A stretch of DNA of 28,028 nt from an uncultured Bacilli bacterium (GCA_934096315.1 CAKOLT010000012.1:1-28028); one strand, 5' to 3'; positions 16,341 to 24,668 are shown, counted from the first letter of the stretch. Numbers and translations: made by a program. The notes: a model not told the origin generated them from the sequence alone.

Positions 16341-17481
16341 TTTCTTTTACATTTATTTCTAATAATTTGTCCTTTAATTCTTTTTCTATTGTTTCAAGTT
16401 CTTTTTCTGCTTCTGCACGTTTTACTCTACCATCTTCATGAATCTTAATAACTGTATCTAATGTTTCGATTATATCTCTATTGGTTTTCTTTAGAGTTTC
16501 AATATCAATAATGGCTTTTTCAGACTCTTTTGCTATATCGATTGAACCTTGTTTTAAGGTTTCACTATTTTTCTTTAGCATATCGTTCGTTAATTGTGAG
16601 ACTGCCTGCTGCTGTTTTAGGGCTTTTTTTGAATTGCTTATTCCAAGGGCAAGTACTATTTGATTTTTCCACAATGGAATTGTATTTGTAATTGAGCTTT
16701 GAATTTTTTCTACTAATTCAGCATCATTATTTTGAAGTAATCTGATTTGTGGGGCCATTTGGATAGAAATAATTCTGGTTGTTTTTAAATCATATAGTTT
16801 CTTTTCAAACCTATTTATTTGTGTTTCCATATCATTTACTTTTTGTATTTCTATTTGGTCATTGGAAGCTTCTGCTTTTTTCTTTAATTCAGGCAAAATT
16901 TTTGTTTTTAATTCTTCTAGTTTTCTTTCTCCTGCAATTATATATAAAGATATTTCTTTAAAATAATCTAAGTTTTTATCATACATTGTATCGAATAAGT
17001 TAATATCTTTTAATAATTGTAACTTATTGTTTTCTAATCCTTTTTCTATAGAATCAATATTATTTTCTATTTTGTTATATTTAGCTATAATATAGTTTAC
17101 TTCTTTTTTTACACTATGAAATAGTTTTGCTAATCCTTTAGGTTCTGAGGTGTTTACTGCAGAGTCAAATGATTTAATTTCAGATACTAGGTTTGCTAAT
17201 AAATCTCCGACATCTCCGGTACTTTTTGTTTTTACGTCTTCAAGGACTGAATCAGAAAATTCACTTATTTTATTTTGAGCACTTGCTCCATATTGTAATA
17301 CTTGTGTTGAATCCATTACATCTATTTTAGCATTAAATTCATCAACTGCTTTTTGTTCTTCTTTAGATAATTCATCATAATTTAATGATTTTTCTATCTT
17401 TTCGTCTGTAATTTTGCTTACATTTTCTGTTAATTTTTCTGCTGTTTGAGCAGATATTTTGTTTTCTACTTTTAATTCCAT
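16336..17481 (-). CDS. TelA-family (toxic anion resistance) protein
   Basis: A 381-aa cytoplasmic, coiled-coil-rich protein of the TelA family (B. subtilis YaaN is a member). Family-like stretches are QVLQYGASAQNKISEFSDSVL near residue 60, the middle helical region, and QMAPQIRLLQNNDAELVEKI, followed by VPLWKNQ-type TIPLWKNQIVLAL. TelA proteins are linked to tellurite resistance and cell-envelope stress, but their biochemistry is not settled. Adjacent xpaC-telA is the usual arrangement in Firmicutes and is seen here, with an XpaC fusion directly upstream (10-base gap). AGGAG precedes the ATG. No truncation is seen. Confidence 0.9.
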   Translation of the reverse strand: MELKVENKISAQTAEKLTENVSKITDEKIEKSLNYDELSKEEQKAVDEFNAKIDVMDSTQVLQYGASAQNKISEFSDSVLEDVKTKSTGDVGDLLANLVSEIKSFDSAVNTSEPKGLAKLFHSVKKEVNYIIAKYNKIENNIDSIEKGLENNKLQLLKDINLFDTMYDKNLDYFKEISLYIIAGERKLEELKTKILPELKKKAEASNDQIEIQKVNDMETQINRFEKKLYDLKTTRIISIQMAPQIRLLQNNDAELVEKIQSSITNTIPLWKNQIVLALGISNSKKALKQQQAVSQLTNDMLKKNSETLKQGSIDIAKESEKAIIDIETLKKTNRDIIETLDTVIKIHEDGRVKRAEAEKELETIEKELKDKLLEINVKEK

Positions 17482-17491
17482 TTTTGTTCTC

Positions 17492-19156
17492 CTAACTTTT
17501 TAAGTATTCTATTAATTTATTGTAATAGTCCATTTTTAAACTTGTAACCGTACTAGTTATATTTTGTGGTACCCCAATTCCTATAGTAGATACATCATAT
17601 GTTCCTCCGGAAATACCTGTTCTAAAGCCATATTTTTCCCATGCTATTTGTCCTATATCTTCATCTTCGAAGGCCTCGTATAATTTTTTTCCATTTTCAG
17701 TGAATATTGTTAAACAGTGAGAGTTCCAAATAGTTGGTTTAGGGTATAATACTACAATATTGTCTTTTACTTGATTGAATCCACTTGGGTTTGAGTTTGC
17801 AAAATCTATTATACTTTTTTCATAATCTACGATCATTGGTTCTCCACCCATACCTGTTTTTAGGTATCTTTCGAATAGGTCTGCTGGAGTGTTATTCATA
17901 TAGCCTGATTTTTGATAGAATTGTTTTAGTTTGACTAAATTTTCATCTATGGTATCATCTGATATTTGTCCGTTACTAAGTACTGATAGGAGTAATCCGT
18001 AGTAGGTTGCTCCGGGACTTGAGGATACTGGATCTGTTGATGCTATGTTGATATTACCGTATAAGTCGTTTAATCCTATATCACTCCATTTTTTATTATT
18101 TAGTATATAGTCTATTAATTTATTCATATCTGTTATGTAATATACACCATCAACTTCTGTTACAATGCTTTCATTTATTAGTGCATTAACAACATCTTTC
18201 CAACTATATACTACAATTGGGGTATTTAATGTTAAGCCTCCTGCTAAAACAGTATATCTATCTGCCTCACCTTGCTCTTTATTTGGAGATAATTTATAGT
18301 AGTCATAAAATCTTTGATCTGATGTGAATAAGGCGTCATATTTAGTAACTCCACTTGTATTAATAGTGATATTCTCTCCATTATTAATTCTATTTATTAT
18401 GCTTTCATTTCCTAAACTTACTGACTCTCTTATTAATGGTTTAGTTATTGTTTTACCATTACTCCACGTGTCAAATACTACATTTAACTTGTATTTCTTT
18501 TTTAGTATTTCTTGGACTTTTTCATCAGATAGGAAATCTTCCTTACCTCCTCCAGTTGCTACATAAATAGTAGTTAAATTACTTAAGGTATTCGAAGAAG
18601 TAAATACTTTCATCTCTGCATCCATATCTACTATTTCTGATTGGTATAGATTATTTAATATATTTTTAAAGGCTTTATTTACTGCTCCAAGCATATTGGA
18701 TGTTGAGCTTATGAATTTTTTACTATCTTTTGAAGATAAGTTTTGATTTTCTATTTCATCATATCTATCTACTATTTTAACTGTTATAGGTAGGTAGTAA
18801 TCAAAGAAATTATCTATATTTTTTATTTTTTTAGGATTCTTTTCTATTGTTTTTATTATTTTTGCAGTACTATCATGTATTTGGGTTAAATAAGTGCTTA
18901 TTTCTTCATTATCTATACATGATTTCATTTCTAATATATGTTTATTTTGCTTTTTAGCATTTTCTAATACTTTATATAAATCAAAGTTTGCTTCTTTTAA
19001 ACTAAGATTTTTTGTTTTACCAAACACTAGCTCTCCTGCACAGAAAGCTGAGACTCCAATAGCGAGTGATGGTAATACTGGAAGTGATAATGCTAAATAA
19101 GGAACAGCAAAAAACATACTTCCAACAACTGCGGATACTGTATCCTTATGTTTCAT
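17492..19156 (-). CDS. XpaC domain fused to a solute-binding-protein-like domain
   Basis: A 554-aa fusion. Residues 1-45 are hydrophobic (MFFAVPYLALSLPVLPSLAI and a second short segment), like the membrane hairpin of XpaC. Residues about 50-185 match XpaC-type coiled coil (IEKNPKKIKNIDNFFDYYLP, IVDRYDEIENQ, SEIVDMDAEM). From about 195 to the end it resembles a type 2 periplasmic binding protein: TTIYVATGGGKEDFLSD, FDTWSNGKTI, KYDALFTSDQRFYDYYKLS, VLAGGLTLNTPIVVYSWKDVV, and ASTDPVSSSPG before YYGLLLSVLS. Stand-alone XpaC proteins are about 200 aa. If the membrane part is a hairpin, the binding domain would face the cytoplasm, which would be unusual; topology is uncertain. GGGGGTG precedes the ATG. 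It lies 11 bases after the SBP-VWA gene. Confidence 0.78.
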   Translation of the reverse strand: MKHKDTVSAVVGSMFFAVPYLALSLPVLPSLAIGVSAFCAGELVFGKTKNLSLKEANFDLYKVLENAKKQNKHILEMKSCIDNEEISTYLTQIHDSTAKIIKTIEKNPKKIKNIDNFFDYYLPITVKIVDRYDEIENQNLSSKDSKKFISSTSNMLGAVNKAFKNILNNLYQSEIVDMDAEMKVFTSSNTLSNLTTIYVATGGGKEDFLSDEKVQEILKKKYKLNVVFDTWSNGKTITKPLIRESVSLGNESIINRINNGENITINTSGVTKYDALFTSDQRFYDYYKLSPNKEQGEADRYTVLAGGLTLNTPIVVYSWKDVVNALINESIVTEVDGVYYITDMNKLIDYILNNKKWSDIGLNDLYGNINIASTDPVSSSPGATYYGLLLSVLSNGQISDDTIDENLVKLKQFYQKSGYMNNTPADLFERYLKTGMGGEPMIVDYEKSIIDFANSNPSGFNQVKDNIVVLYPKPTIWNSHCLTIFTENGKKLYEAFEDEDIGQIAWEKYGFRTGISGGTYDVSTIGIGVPQNITSTVTSLKMDYYNKLIEYLKS

Positions 19157-19167
19157 TTTAGCACCCC

Positions 19168-20769
19168 CTAATTGTATCCTCTAACTTCTTTGAAGGCTTT
19201 TAGTAAATCTGTTTTACCATCAAATACTTTGGCATTTGTTAGTTTGGCAATTCTTGATAATTCCATCTCACTAGCATTTCCAAAGGTTATACTGTATACT
19301 GGTATTTCTTTGTTTAATTTTTTATAGCTATTTGATAAATCATTGAAATTACCTACATTAACTGCTCCATCTGTCATGGCAATTATTGTTTTTGTATAAT
19401 CGTCAGATTCGTTATTTAGTATATCTAGTCCCTTTTCTATTGCATCGTATAAAGCAGTATTTCCTCAGACATCAAGGTTTTCTATATTATTTATTAAGTT
19501 AGTTGTCTCATAACCACTGTCAGTAGTCCATACATTACTTACATAACTACTAAATGTTATAACTGTTATTTTATCTCTTTTAGAAAATTGTAGTTTATCT
19601 ACTGATGCTTCGTTATAATCTAATATGTATTTCATGGCATTAGTTAATTCTTTAATTCCTGCTCCATACATACTTCCTGAATAGTCTAAACAAAATACTG
19701 TATGGGTAGGTTTTCTTATTGCTTCAATATATAAGTTAATTGCTTTAGTCATTACTTTTTTAGAAGGAAATTTTGTTACATTTAAGTATTTTGTGGTATC
19801 TATTCCCCACTCGGGGTTAAATGTATTTTTATCTACGTTATTATTTGTTCCACCATACCAAGTTCTTCTTCCTACTTTATTTAACATTTTTTGTCCATCT
19901 TCACTAAGTAAATAATTTTGAATTGTTAAGAATTTATCTTCTTTTGTTTTGTCATTGCTAATAAATCCTAGTGTTGAATCATTGATTGCTACTCCATCAC
20001 TTGGATAAATTAAATATAATTCTTCTTTGCCTTTCTTTTTTAGGGTTTTATTAATGTTAATTAAGGATGCTTCATCTGATATAACTGCCTCGTATTCATC
20101 ATTATTTAAAAACATTTCTTTTAAGAAGTTTTCGTCTCCACTTACACGTTCTACTCCAGAAAACAAGTTTGTTAATTTACTTATTAGTTCTTCATTATCT
20201 AAATGGCTTTCTGTTAATATTTCTGGATTACCCGCTAGTGAATTTAAAAATCCAATATATGCAGTTGCACCAGTATTTGTTTTAGTAGCAGAGGGCATGA
20301 TATATTTTAGTTTGTTATCCATGATTAGATTTAATATGTCTTCGTTTGAGACACTATTTGATGTTAAACCTAAGTCTTCTGCTTTACTTTTTTTAACTCC
20401 AAATACTACGGGACTAATACTAATACTTTTTGAATCACTTGTTAAGTATGTATTATCTAGCATATATAACCACATAGAATTAGCTATCCATACGGCATCG
20501 TAATTTTTGGAATTAGCATTTAACTCCTCTACTATATCTAAGTCTCCCATATAAGTGAATTTTAAATTTATTTTATTTTTCTTTGCATATGATTTTATAT
20601 TATCTTCTAGATCTGCATTTTCATATGAGGATAAGATATTTAAATCATTACTTTCTTGGGGTGAAGTACCACTACTAGAGTCCCCAAGTTTTAGAGCACT
20701 AAAAATTAATAAAAATATACAAAATAGTATTATAAATAATTTTTGGTTATTTTTCTTTTTTTCATTCAT
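19168..20769 (-). CDS. Membrane-anchored solute-binding + VWA protein, interrupted by one in-frame TGA
   Basis: Read through one in-frame TGA (19465-19467), this is a 533-codon gene. A signal/anchor helix (FIILFCIFLLIFSALKLG) is followed by a solute-binding-like domain (about 40-330: NLNILSSYENADLEDNI, NYDAVWIANSMWLYMLDN, YIMPSATKTNTGATAYIGFL). The C terminus is a VWA domain with MIDAS motif FCLDYSGSMYG and second MIDAS aspartate in MTDGAVNVG. The TGA falls between IENLDV and GNTALYDAIEKGLDIL, where VWA domains usually have Gly or a small residue; a single change from GGA or TCA would create it. The frame is otherwise intact on both sides, so this is a nonsense mutation, sequencing error or recoding. 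Conventional gene calling would split it at 19465 and 19377. It has its own promoter and heads the operon with XpaC-SBP, TelA and the AAA+ ATPase. Confidence 0.8.
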
Positions 20770-20796
20770 ATAATCTACCCACTATCCTTTATTTAG

Positions 20797-20825
20797 AGTA
20801 TATCATTTTTTTCATTAAAAGGCAA
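20797..20825 (-). promoter_or_regulatory. Promoter of the SBP-VWA / XpaC / TelA / AAA+ operon
   Basis: On the minus strand TTGCCT (20820-20825), 17 bases, TATACT (20797-20802). It lies between the terminator of the kinase-like gene and the SBP-VWA start codon, about 28 bases upstream of the ATG. Confidence 0.7.
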
Positions 20826-20843
20826 CATAAATATTTAAATATA

Positions 20844-20875
20844 AAGAAAAAACTATAAGACAAAACTTATAGTTT
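20844..20875 (-). terminator. Rho-independent terminator of the kinase-like gene
   Basis: On the minus strand AAACTATAAG, a 6-base loop, CTTATAGTTT, then a run of T. It lies about 35 bases after the stop codon of the kinase-like gene and separates it from the next operon. Confidence 0.85.
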
Positions 20876-20908
20876 ACAGGTAGTACTTCTTTTAACTAAA
20901 TACTTTTA

Positions 20909-21634
20909 TTATATGATTCTTATGTATTTAGGTTCCCTATTACTTCTTCTAACTAATTTCCTTGCAGTAGAAAGGTTATTTACTTCACTATCTAGATACT
21001 CGCTTAAAGATTTTTTGAATTCTTTTAAAAATTCTATTGGACAGACTTTGATATCTGAATACATTTCTTTTAATATCTTATTACTCATAACAAAGTCATC
21101 AAAGAGACCATCCACTAGAAAGTACTTAAACTCCGCATTGAATGCTCTTGAATTTTTTTCGAAGCTAACTGGATTATTTCCGTAGTCTAATGTATCTATA
21201 ACATATATTCCTTGACTTGATAACAAAGTATTATACATCATATCATATATGGCGACGTTTTTTTCAGATAATAGTTTTATATCTTCTTTAGTCTTTTTCA
21301 TTAATTCTAGTAACTTAACTAAGTTAACTGTAAATGGATTAGTTTCATATAAGTTTTTAGCTCTTTTATAATGGGAAGTGTATCCAATAACATTACCTTT
21401 AATGGAAATAACATCTAAAGGCCATATAAAAGTATCATTTTCTATATTGCTAAAGAATAGTATTTCTTCTTTAGTATAGGATATGTTATCATCATCAAGA
21501 TAACTATAAAATAGTTTATATACTATATTTGTATTAATATCTAAGTAACATATTCCTTGCCCGCCTTGAGCTAAATATTTTATATTAGGTTTTCTTAAAA
21601 ACTCAATTAACCGCTCTTTATTGGCAAAATCCAT
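20909..21634 (-). CDS. Degenerate protein-kinase-like protein
   Basis: A 241-aa protein with the outline of a protein kinase fold. It has a glycine-loop analogue YLAQGGQGICYL, an ATP-lysine analogue VYKLF, a hinge-like IGYTSHYKRAKNL, a catalytic-loop analogue VAIYDMMYNTLL (H-R-D replaced by I-Y-D, with the metal Asn kept), and IDTLDYG at the DFG position. This could be a divergent active kinase or a pseudokinase. A C-terminal basic tail follows (ARKLVRRSNREPKY). It has its own promoter and terminator and sits directly upstream of the SBP-VWA/TelA operon, so a functional link is plausible but not shown. GGGGG precedes the ATG. Confidence 0.65.
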   Translation of the reverse strand: MDFANKERLIEFLRKPNIKYLAQGGQGICYLDINTNIVYKLFYSYLDDDNISYTKEEILFFSNIENDTFIWPLDVISIKGNVIGYTSHYKRAKNLYETNPFTVNLVKLLELMKKTKEDIKLLSEKNVAIYDMMYNTLLSSQGIYVIDTLDYGNNPVSFEKNSRAFNAEFKYFLVDGLFDDFVMSNKILKEMYSDIKVCPIEFLKEFKKSLSEYLDSEVNNLSTARKLVRRSNREPKYIRII

Positions 21635-21658
21635 ATTATACCCCCTTAAGTAGGTGAT

Positions 21659-21687
21659 ATTATACCATATAATGGAGATAATTGCAA
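21659..21687 (-). promoter_or_regulatory. Promoter of the kinase-like gene
   Basis: On the minus strand TTGCAA (21682-21687), 17 bases, TATAAT (21659-21664), about 25 bases before the ATG. Confidence 0.75.
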
Positions 21688-21719
21688 ATAGAAAACTGCA
21701 ATGAATAAATCATCACAGT

Positions 21720-24176
21720 CTATTTTTTAAGTTTATTTACTTTTTTATTAGCATCTTTTGTTTCTTCGTCATCTTTAAATATTAGGTATATAAGCCCCAC
21801 GATTACAAGCATTATTAGTATTATAATAATTACATGAGAAGAACCTTCTTTCTTAGCTTTATCAGAATCATTATTTTTTGCTTTCTTATCAGTATCTGTA
21901 TCTACTACTTCTTTATATTTATTATCTGAATTATCACTAGTATCTGTTAGAACTTCTTTATTACTATTAGTATTATTAACCATTGTAACACCACTAGCAT
22001 TAGAAGAGGCTTTAGTAACATTAATGTAGTAATCCTTAGTTGTACCATCTTCTGCAGTTACTCTAATGGTTACAACATTAACCCCTTCTTTAAAGTTACT
22101 ATTACCATATACTAGGTATGTTGCTTTGCTATCATTTAATATTACACTTAAATCAAGGGAATTTACATCACTTCCAACACTTATATTATATGAATTGTTA
22201 TCAGGGGTAAATGTAACATTGTTTCCACTTATATTGATACTATTTAAAGTATTATCACTAGATAATTTTTTAGTAACATTAATTTTATATATATTTTCAG
22301 TAACTTTGTCTTCTGCAAGAACTCTTATGTATAGTGTTTTAGTTTGTCCCACTAGGAAGTTTTCATTTGAATCATCATCAAATTCACATGTAGCATTTAC
22401 ACCACTATTTGCATAATCAAGTGTTAGTTTATCTACATTTGAAGGAATTGTTATGTTATATTCAAATGTATTTTTATCAAAGTTAATATCTGCTTCTGCA
22501 ATGGTTAAGTATTCTAAATAAGCATTATTAGACTTATTAATTTTAACGTTTGCTTGAGCTACATTACTTGATAGGTTGTATTCATAATCGTATTTATATA
22601 CTGATAAATCATTTATACTTACAACAGTATTATCTACACTTTTTTTAGTAGTAAATACTAGTGTAATAAAGTTATCAATACCACTTCCTGCATAATAAAA
22701 TTTATTAGTATCTTTATTATATCCTCCGGTTAAATTATCTCCGTAAATAACATCTTTAAGTATTAAATAATCTTCATCATAATTAAAGGTACCTTCAAAA
22801 CTAGAAATAATATCATTACTTCCCTCTAAATTAAAGACTACTCTAACTTCTTCGCCATTATATACTTCATTATCACTACCAGAAGGTGATATAGTATCTG
22901 TAGGCTCATCCATAGATAGAGGTTTATCTATGTTTTTTTGAATATTTCTTAAGTCATAACTATCTGGATTAAGACTACTATCGTATAGGTTTGATCTATA
23001 ACTAACATCACTATTGCCAAGATATTCATTTATTATATTATTTAAATCACTATAAGTTATTAAACCATCATCATCATAATCATATCTTACTATAACTTTA
23101 TATTCTTCGAAATAACCATCACCAGTTATTCTAATGATATCATCATTTACTAAGGTAGATGAATCATTTACATAATTCTCATTACTATCAAAAATGGATA
23201 CACTGTAACTAGGATTATTTAAAGTATTTGTAATGTAATTTACTACATCACTACGAGTAAGCGCTGATGAATCATAAGATCCTTCTGTTACAAATAAGCC
23301 ATTTTTAAATAAGTACTCATTACTAGTTAAATAAGAATCTATATTACCATATTTAATATTAAAACTATATGGATATGTTACACTTATATTATTATTGTCT
23401 GTAAAAGTAATATTCCCACTGTAGGTATAAGTGCCATCTAATTTATCACTTAAATCTATATCTAAAATAGATATACCATTATATATACTATAACTATCAT
23501 GACTTCCTAATATGTTATCATTTACACTTACTGTATATGAAGTATTAGGACTTCCGTTTACTAAATTTGCATAACCAATTAGTGAAACACTACTAACACT
23601 ACTATCAACATAAAAAACATTATTAGTAGTATCTAACCCTATTTCACCTCCTAAACTAGTAATTAATTTATCATAACCAAAAGTATTATTTTTTTCTAAA
23701 GAAGAATATTCGTCATTAACTGTTGATATAACTTCATCTTTAGAATCTTTAACATCTATTGTAAATTTATATGTACCATTATAGGTTTGTTTATTATTAG
23801 TACCCTCCTGATACTCATAACCATTAGTGTAATTATTATAACCTAAACTACTCATTATAGAACTAAAATTACTAATTTCATAACCCTTAATTAAATCACT
23901 ACCTAAAACATTAAGTATTGTATAAGGTTTTGAATGAACAACTTCACCATTCAAGTATACAAAATCAGCAACTAAATTAATACTATAACTCTCTTCTAGG
24001 TTTATAGAATCTACATCTATGGCTTTAATCTTATAGTTATCGTTATTAATATCTTTTTCTAATTCCATCTCTATTCCAGTGATTGTATCTGCAAATACAC
24101 TGATGGTAGGAATTATATTAGATAAAGTAATACAAATAACTAAAATTAACTTCATAAATTTACTAATTTTTTCCAT
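21720..24176 (-). CDS. Large surface protein: cohesin-like, dockerin-like and cadherin-like domains, C-terminal membrane anchor
   Basis: An 818-aa exported protein. It has an N-terminal signal peptide (MEKISKFMKLILVICITLSN, ending around SVFA). The first ~350 residues are beta-rich and unrecognised. A calcium-loop segment DYDDDGLITYSD (366-377) resembles half a dockerin. A cohesin-like sandwich follows at about 435-545 (EEVRVVFNLEGSNDIISSFE, ITLVFTTKK). Two cadherin-like beta-sandwich repeats lie at about 550-720 (LTIAEADINFDKNTFEYNIT, YIRVLAEDKV; then INISGNNVTFTPDNNSYNIS, IRVTAEDGTTKDYYINVTK). A polar linker, a transmembrane helix (HVIIIILIMLVIVGLIYLIF) and a lysine-rich cytoplasmic tail end the protein. 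ATG 24176 is chosen because GGGGAG precedes it. Probably a cell-surface adhesion or scaffold protein; the ligand is unknown. Confidence 0.82.
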   Translation of the reverse strand: MEKISKFMKLILVICITLSNIIPTISVFADTITGIEMELEKDINNDNYKIKAIDVDSINLEESYSINLVADFVYLNGEVVHSKPYTILNVLGSDLIKGYEISNFSSIMSSLGYNNYTNGYEYQEGTNNKQTYNGTYKFTIDVKDSKDEVISTVNDEYSSLEKNNTFGYDKLITSLGGEIGLDTTNNVFYVDSSVSSVSLIGYANLVNGSPNTSYTVSVNDNILGSHDSYSIYNGISILDIDLSDKLDGTYTYSGNITFTDNNNISVTYPYSFNIKYGNIDSYLTSNEYLFKNGLFVTEGSYDSSALTRSDVVNYITNTLNNPSYSVSIFDSNENYVNDSSTLVNDDIIRITGDGYFEEYKVIVRYDYDDDGLITYSDLNNIINEYLGNSDVSYRSNLYDSSLNPDSYDLRNIQKNIDKPLSMDEPTDTISPSGSDNEVYNGEEVRVVFNLEGSNDIISSFEGTFNYDEDYLILKDVIYGDNLTGGYNKDTNKFYYAGSGIDNFITLVFTTKKSVDNTVVSINDLSVYKYDYEYNLSSNVAQANVKINKSNNAYLEYLTIAEADINFDKNTFEYNITIPSNVDKLTLDYANSGVNATCEFDDDSNENFLVGQTKTLYIRVLAEDKVTENIYKINVTKKLSSDNTLNSINISGNNVTFTPDNNSYNISVGSDVNSLDLSVILNDSKATYLVYGNSNFKEGVNVVTIRVTAEDGTTKDYYINVTKASSNASGVTMVNNTNSNKEVLTDTSDNSDNKYKEVVDTDTDKKAKNNDSDKAKKEGSSHVIIIILIMLVIVGLIYLIFKDDEETKDANKKVNKLKK

Positions 24177-24199
24177 ATTTCTCCCCACTTTCTAATATA

Positions 24200-24259
24200 T
24201 AACCTTTGTTTAAGGTTAGAAACAGTAGTACTGCCTTCTACCATTTCATACAAAGTATA
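24200..24259 (-). promoter_or_regulatory. -10 element and leader hairpin before the surface-protein gene
   Basis: On the minus strand TATACT (24254-24259) could be a -10 box, though I see no good -35. The leader then holds a 7-bp hairpin (TAACCTT / AAGGTTA, 24200-24218), ending about 10 bases before the ribosome binding site. Confidence 0.4.
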
Positions 24260-24312
24260 ACATTTTTTTCAAAATAATACTAGTCACTTGACACTTATTT
24301 GACACTTTTTAA

Positions 24313-24342
24313 GAAAAAAAACTCTATCCATGGATAGAAGTT
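24313..24342 (-). terminator. Terminator of small RNA 2
   Basis: On the minus strand AACTTCTATCC and GGATAGAGTT form a hairpin (one bulged base) followed by eight T. It separates the RNA from the surface-protein gene. Confidence 0.85.
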
Positions 24343-24478
24343 CTTAGATATTTTCTACTGGGATTACTTATTACTCGCTAGCCACCCAGAAGCGAGAAAC
24401 ATTATCGACCGGGATTACTTTTTACTCGCTAGCCACCCGGAAGCGAGATACATTTACGTAGTTGCCAACTTTTGCCTT
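24313..24478 (-). ncRNA. Small RNA 2: tandem double-pseudoknot RNA
   Basis: A predicted ~165-nt transcript on the minus strand, from a TATAAT -10 at 24485-24490 to a terminator with an eight-T tail. It holds two 51-nt units. Unit B: stem CTCGC/GCGAG (24425-24429 with 24443-24447), plus CCGGG/CCCGG (24409-24413 with 24436-24440). Unit A: the same stem (24374-24378 with 24392-24396), plus CTGGG/CCCAG (24358-24362 with 24385-24389). The second helix joins the stem loop to sequence downstream, giving an H-type pseudoknot with an A-rich connecting loop. No ORF is inside. I cannot place it in a known RNA family. It could instead be a leader of the surface-protein gene, but a terminator lies between them. 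Confidence 0.7.
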
Positions 24479-24484
24479 ACAGTA

Positions 24485-24490
24485 ATTATA
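24485..24490 (-). promoter_or_regulatory. -10 element of small RNA 2
   Basis: A perfect TATAAT on the minus strand, just downstream of the terminator of small RNA 1. The -35 region is weak. Confidence 0.5.
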
Positions 24491-24499
24491 TCATAAATA

Positions 24500-24530
24500 A
24501 AAAGAAAACTCTACTAAATTAGCAGAATTT
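24500..24530 (-). terminator. Terminator of small RNA 1
   Basis: On the minus strand AAATTCTGCT, a 5-base loop, AGTAGAGTTT (10 bp including two G-U pairs), followed by a T-rich tail. Confidence 0.8.
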
Positions 24531-24662
24531 CCCAATTTTCAGTTGGGATAATTTATTACTCGCACCACCCAAGAGCGAGAAACATTGCCAGTCGGAATAA
24601 TTTATTACTCGCACCATCCGAGAGCGAGAACATTTACATAGTTGTTGTACTATTTTAAGTAC
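24500..24662 (-). ncRNA. Small RNA 1: tandem double-pseudoknot RNA
   Basis: A predicted ~163-nt paralogue of small RNA 2, with a good promoter upstream. A 5' hairpin (TTGTAC / GTACAA) is followed by unit D (stem 24608-24612 with 24624-24628; helix 2 TCGGA/TCCGA at 24592-24596 with 24617-24621). Unit C follows (stem 24559-24563 with 24575-24579; helix 2 TTGGG/CCCAA at 24543-24547 with 24568-24572), then the terminator. The 3' strand of unit C's helix 2 (CCCAA on the RNA) can also pair with TTGGG just downstream (24531-24535 on the plus strand reads CCCAA), which might compete with the pseudoknot. What follows is not a gene but the second RNA, which argues against an ordinary riboswitch. Confidence 0.7.
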
Positions 24663-24668
24663 AATATT

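Larger units (their letters stand above)
24358..24628 (-). repeat. Four copies of a ~50-nt pseudoknot repeat in two tandem pairs
   Basis: Units A (24358-24396), B (24409-24447), C (24543-24579) and D (24592-24628). All share an invariant CTCGC/GCGAG stem and a conserved TAATAA-like linker. The five-base second helix differs between copies but stays paired: CTGGG/CCCAG, CCGGG/CCCGG, TTGGG/CCCAA, TCGGA/TCCGA. Copies within a pair are 51 (A/B) or 49 (C/D) bases apart. Confidence 0.9.

Noticed and set aside
20027..20503. Plus-strand open frame of 158 codons
   Set aside because: Lies opposite the solute-binding domain of the SBP-VWA gene; low-complexity Ser/Leu-rich antisense product with no ribosome binding site.
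19168..20769. UGA read as tryptophan (Mycoplasma-type code)
   Set aside because: Tryptophans in TopA and other genes use TGG, and long conserved genes contain no in-frame TGA; the position in the VWA domain normally holds a small residue, not Trp.
24286..24310. Direct repeat TTGACACTT as tandem -35 boxes on the plus strand
   Set aside because: No -10 element or plus-strand gene follows; more likely chance repetition in AT-rich leader DNA.
24358..24628. CRISPR-like array of four repeats
   Set aside because: Copies are in two separated pairs, have no unique constant-length spacers, and the variable bases covary within a helix, which fits structured RNA instead.
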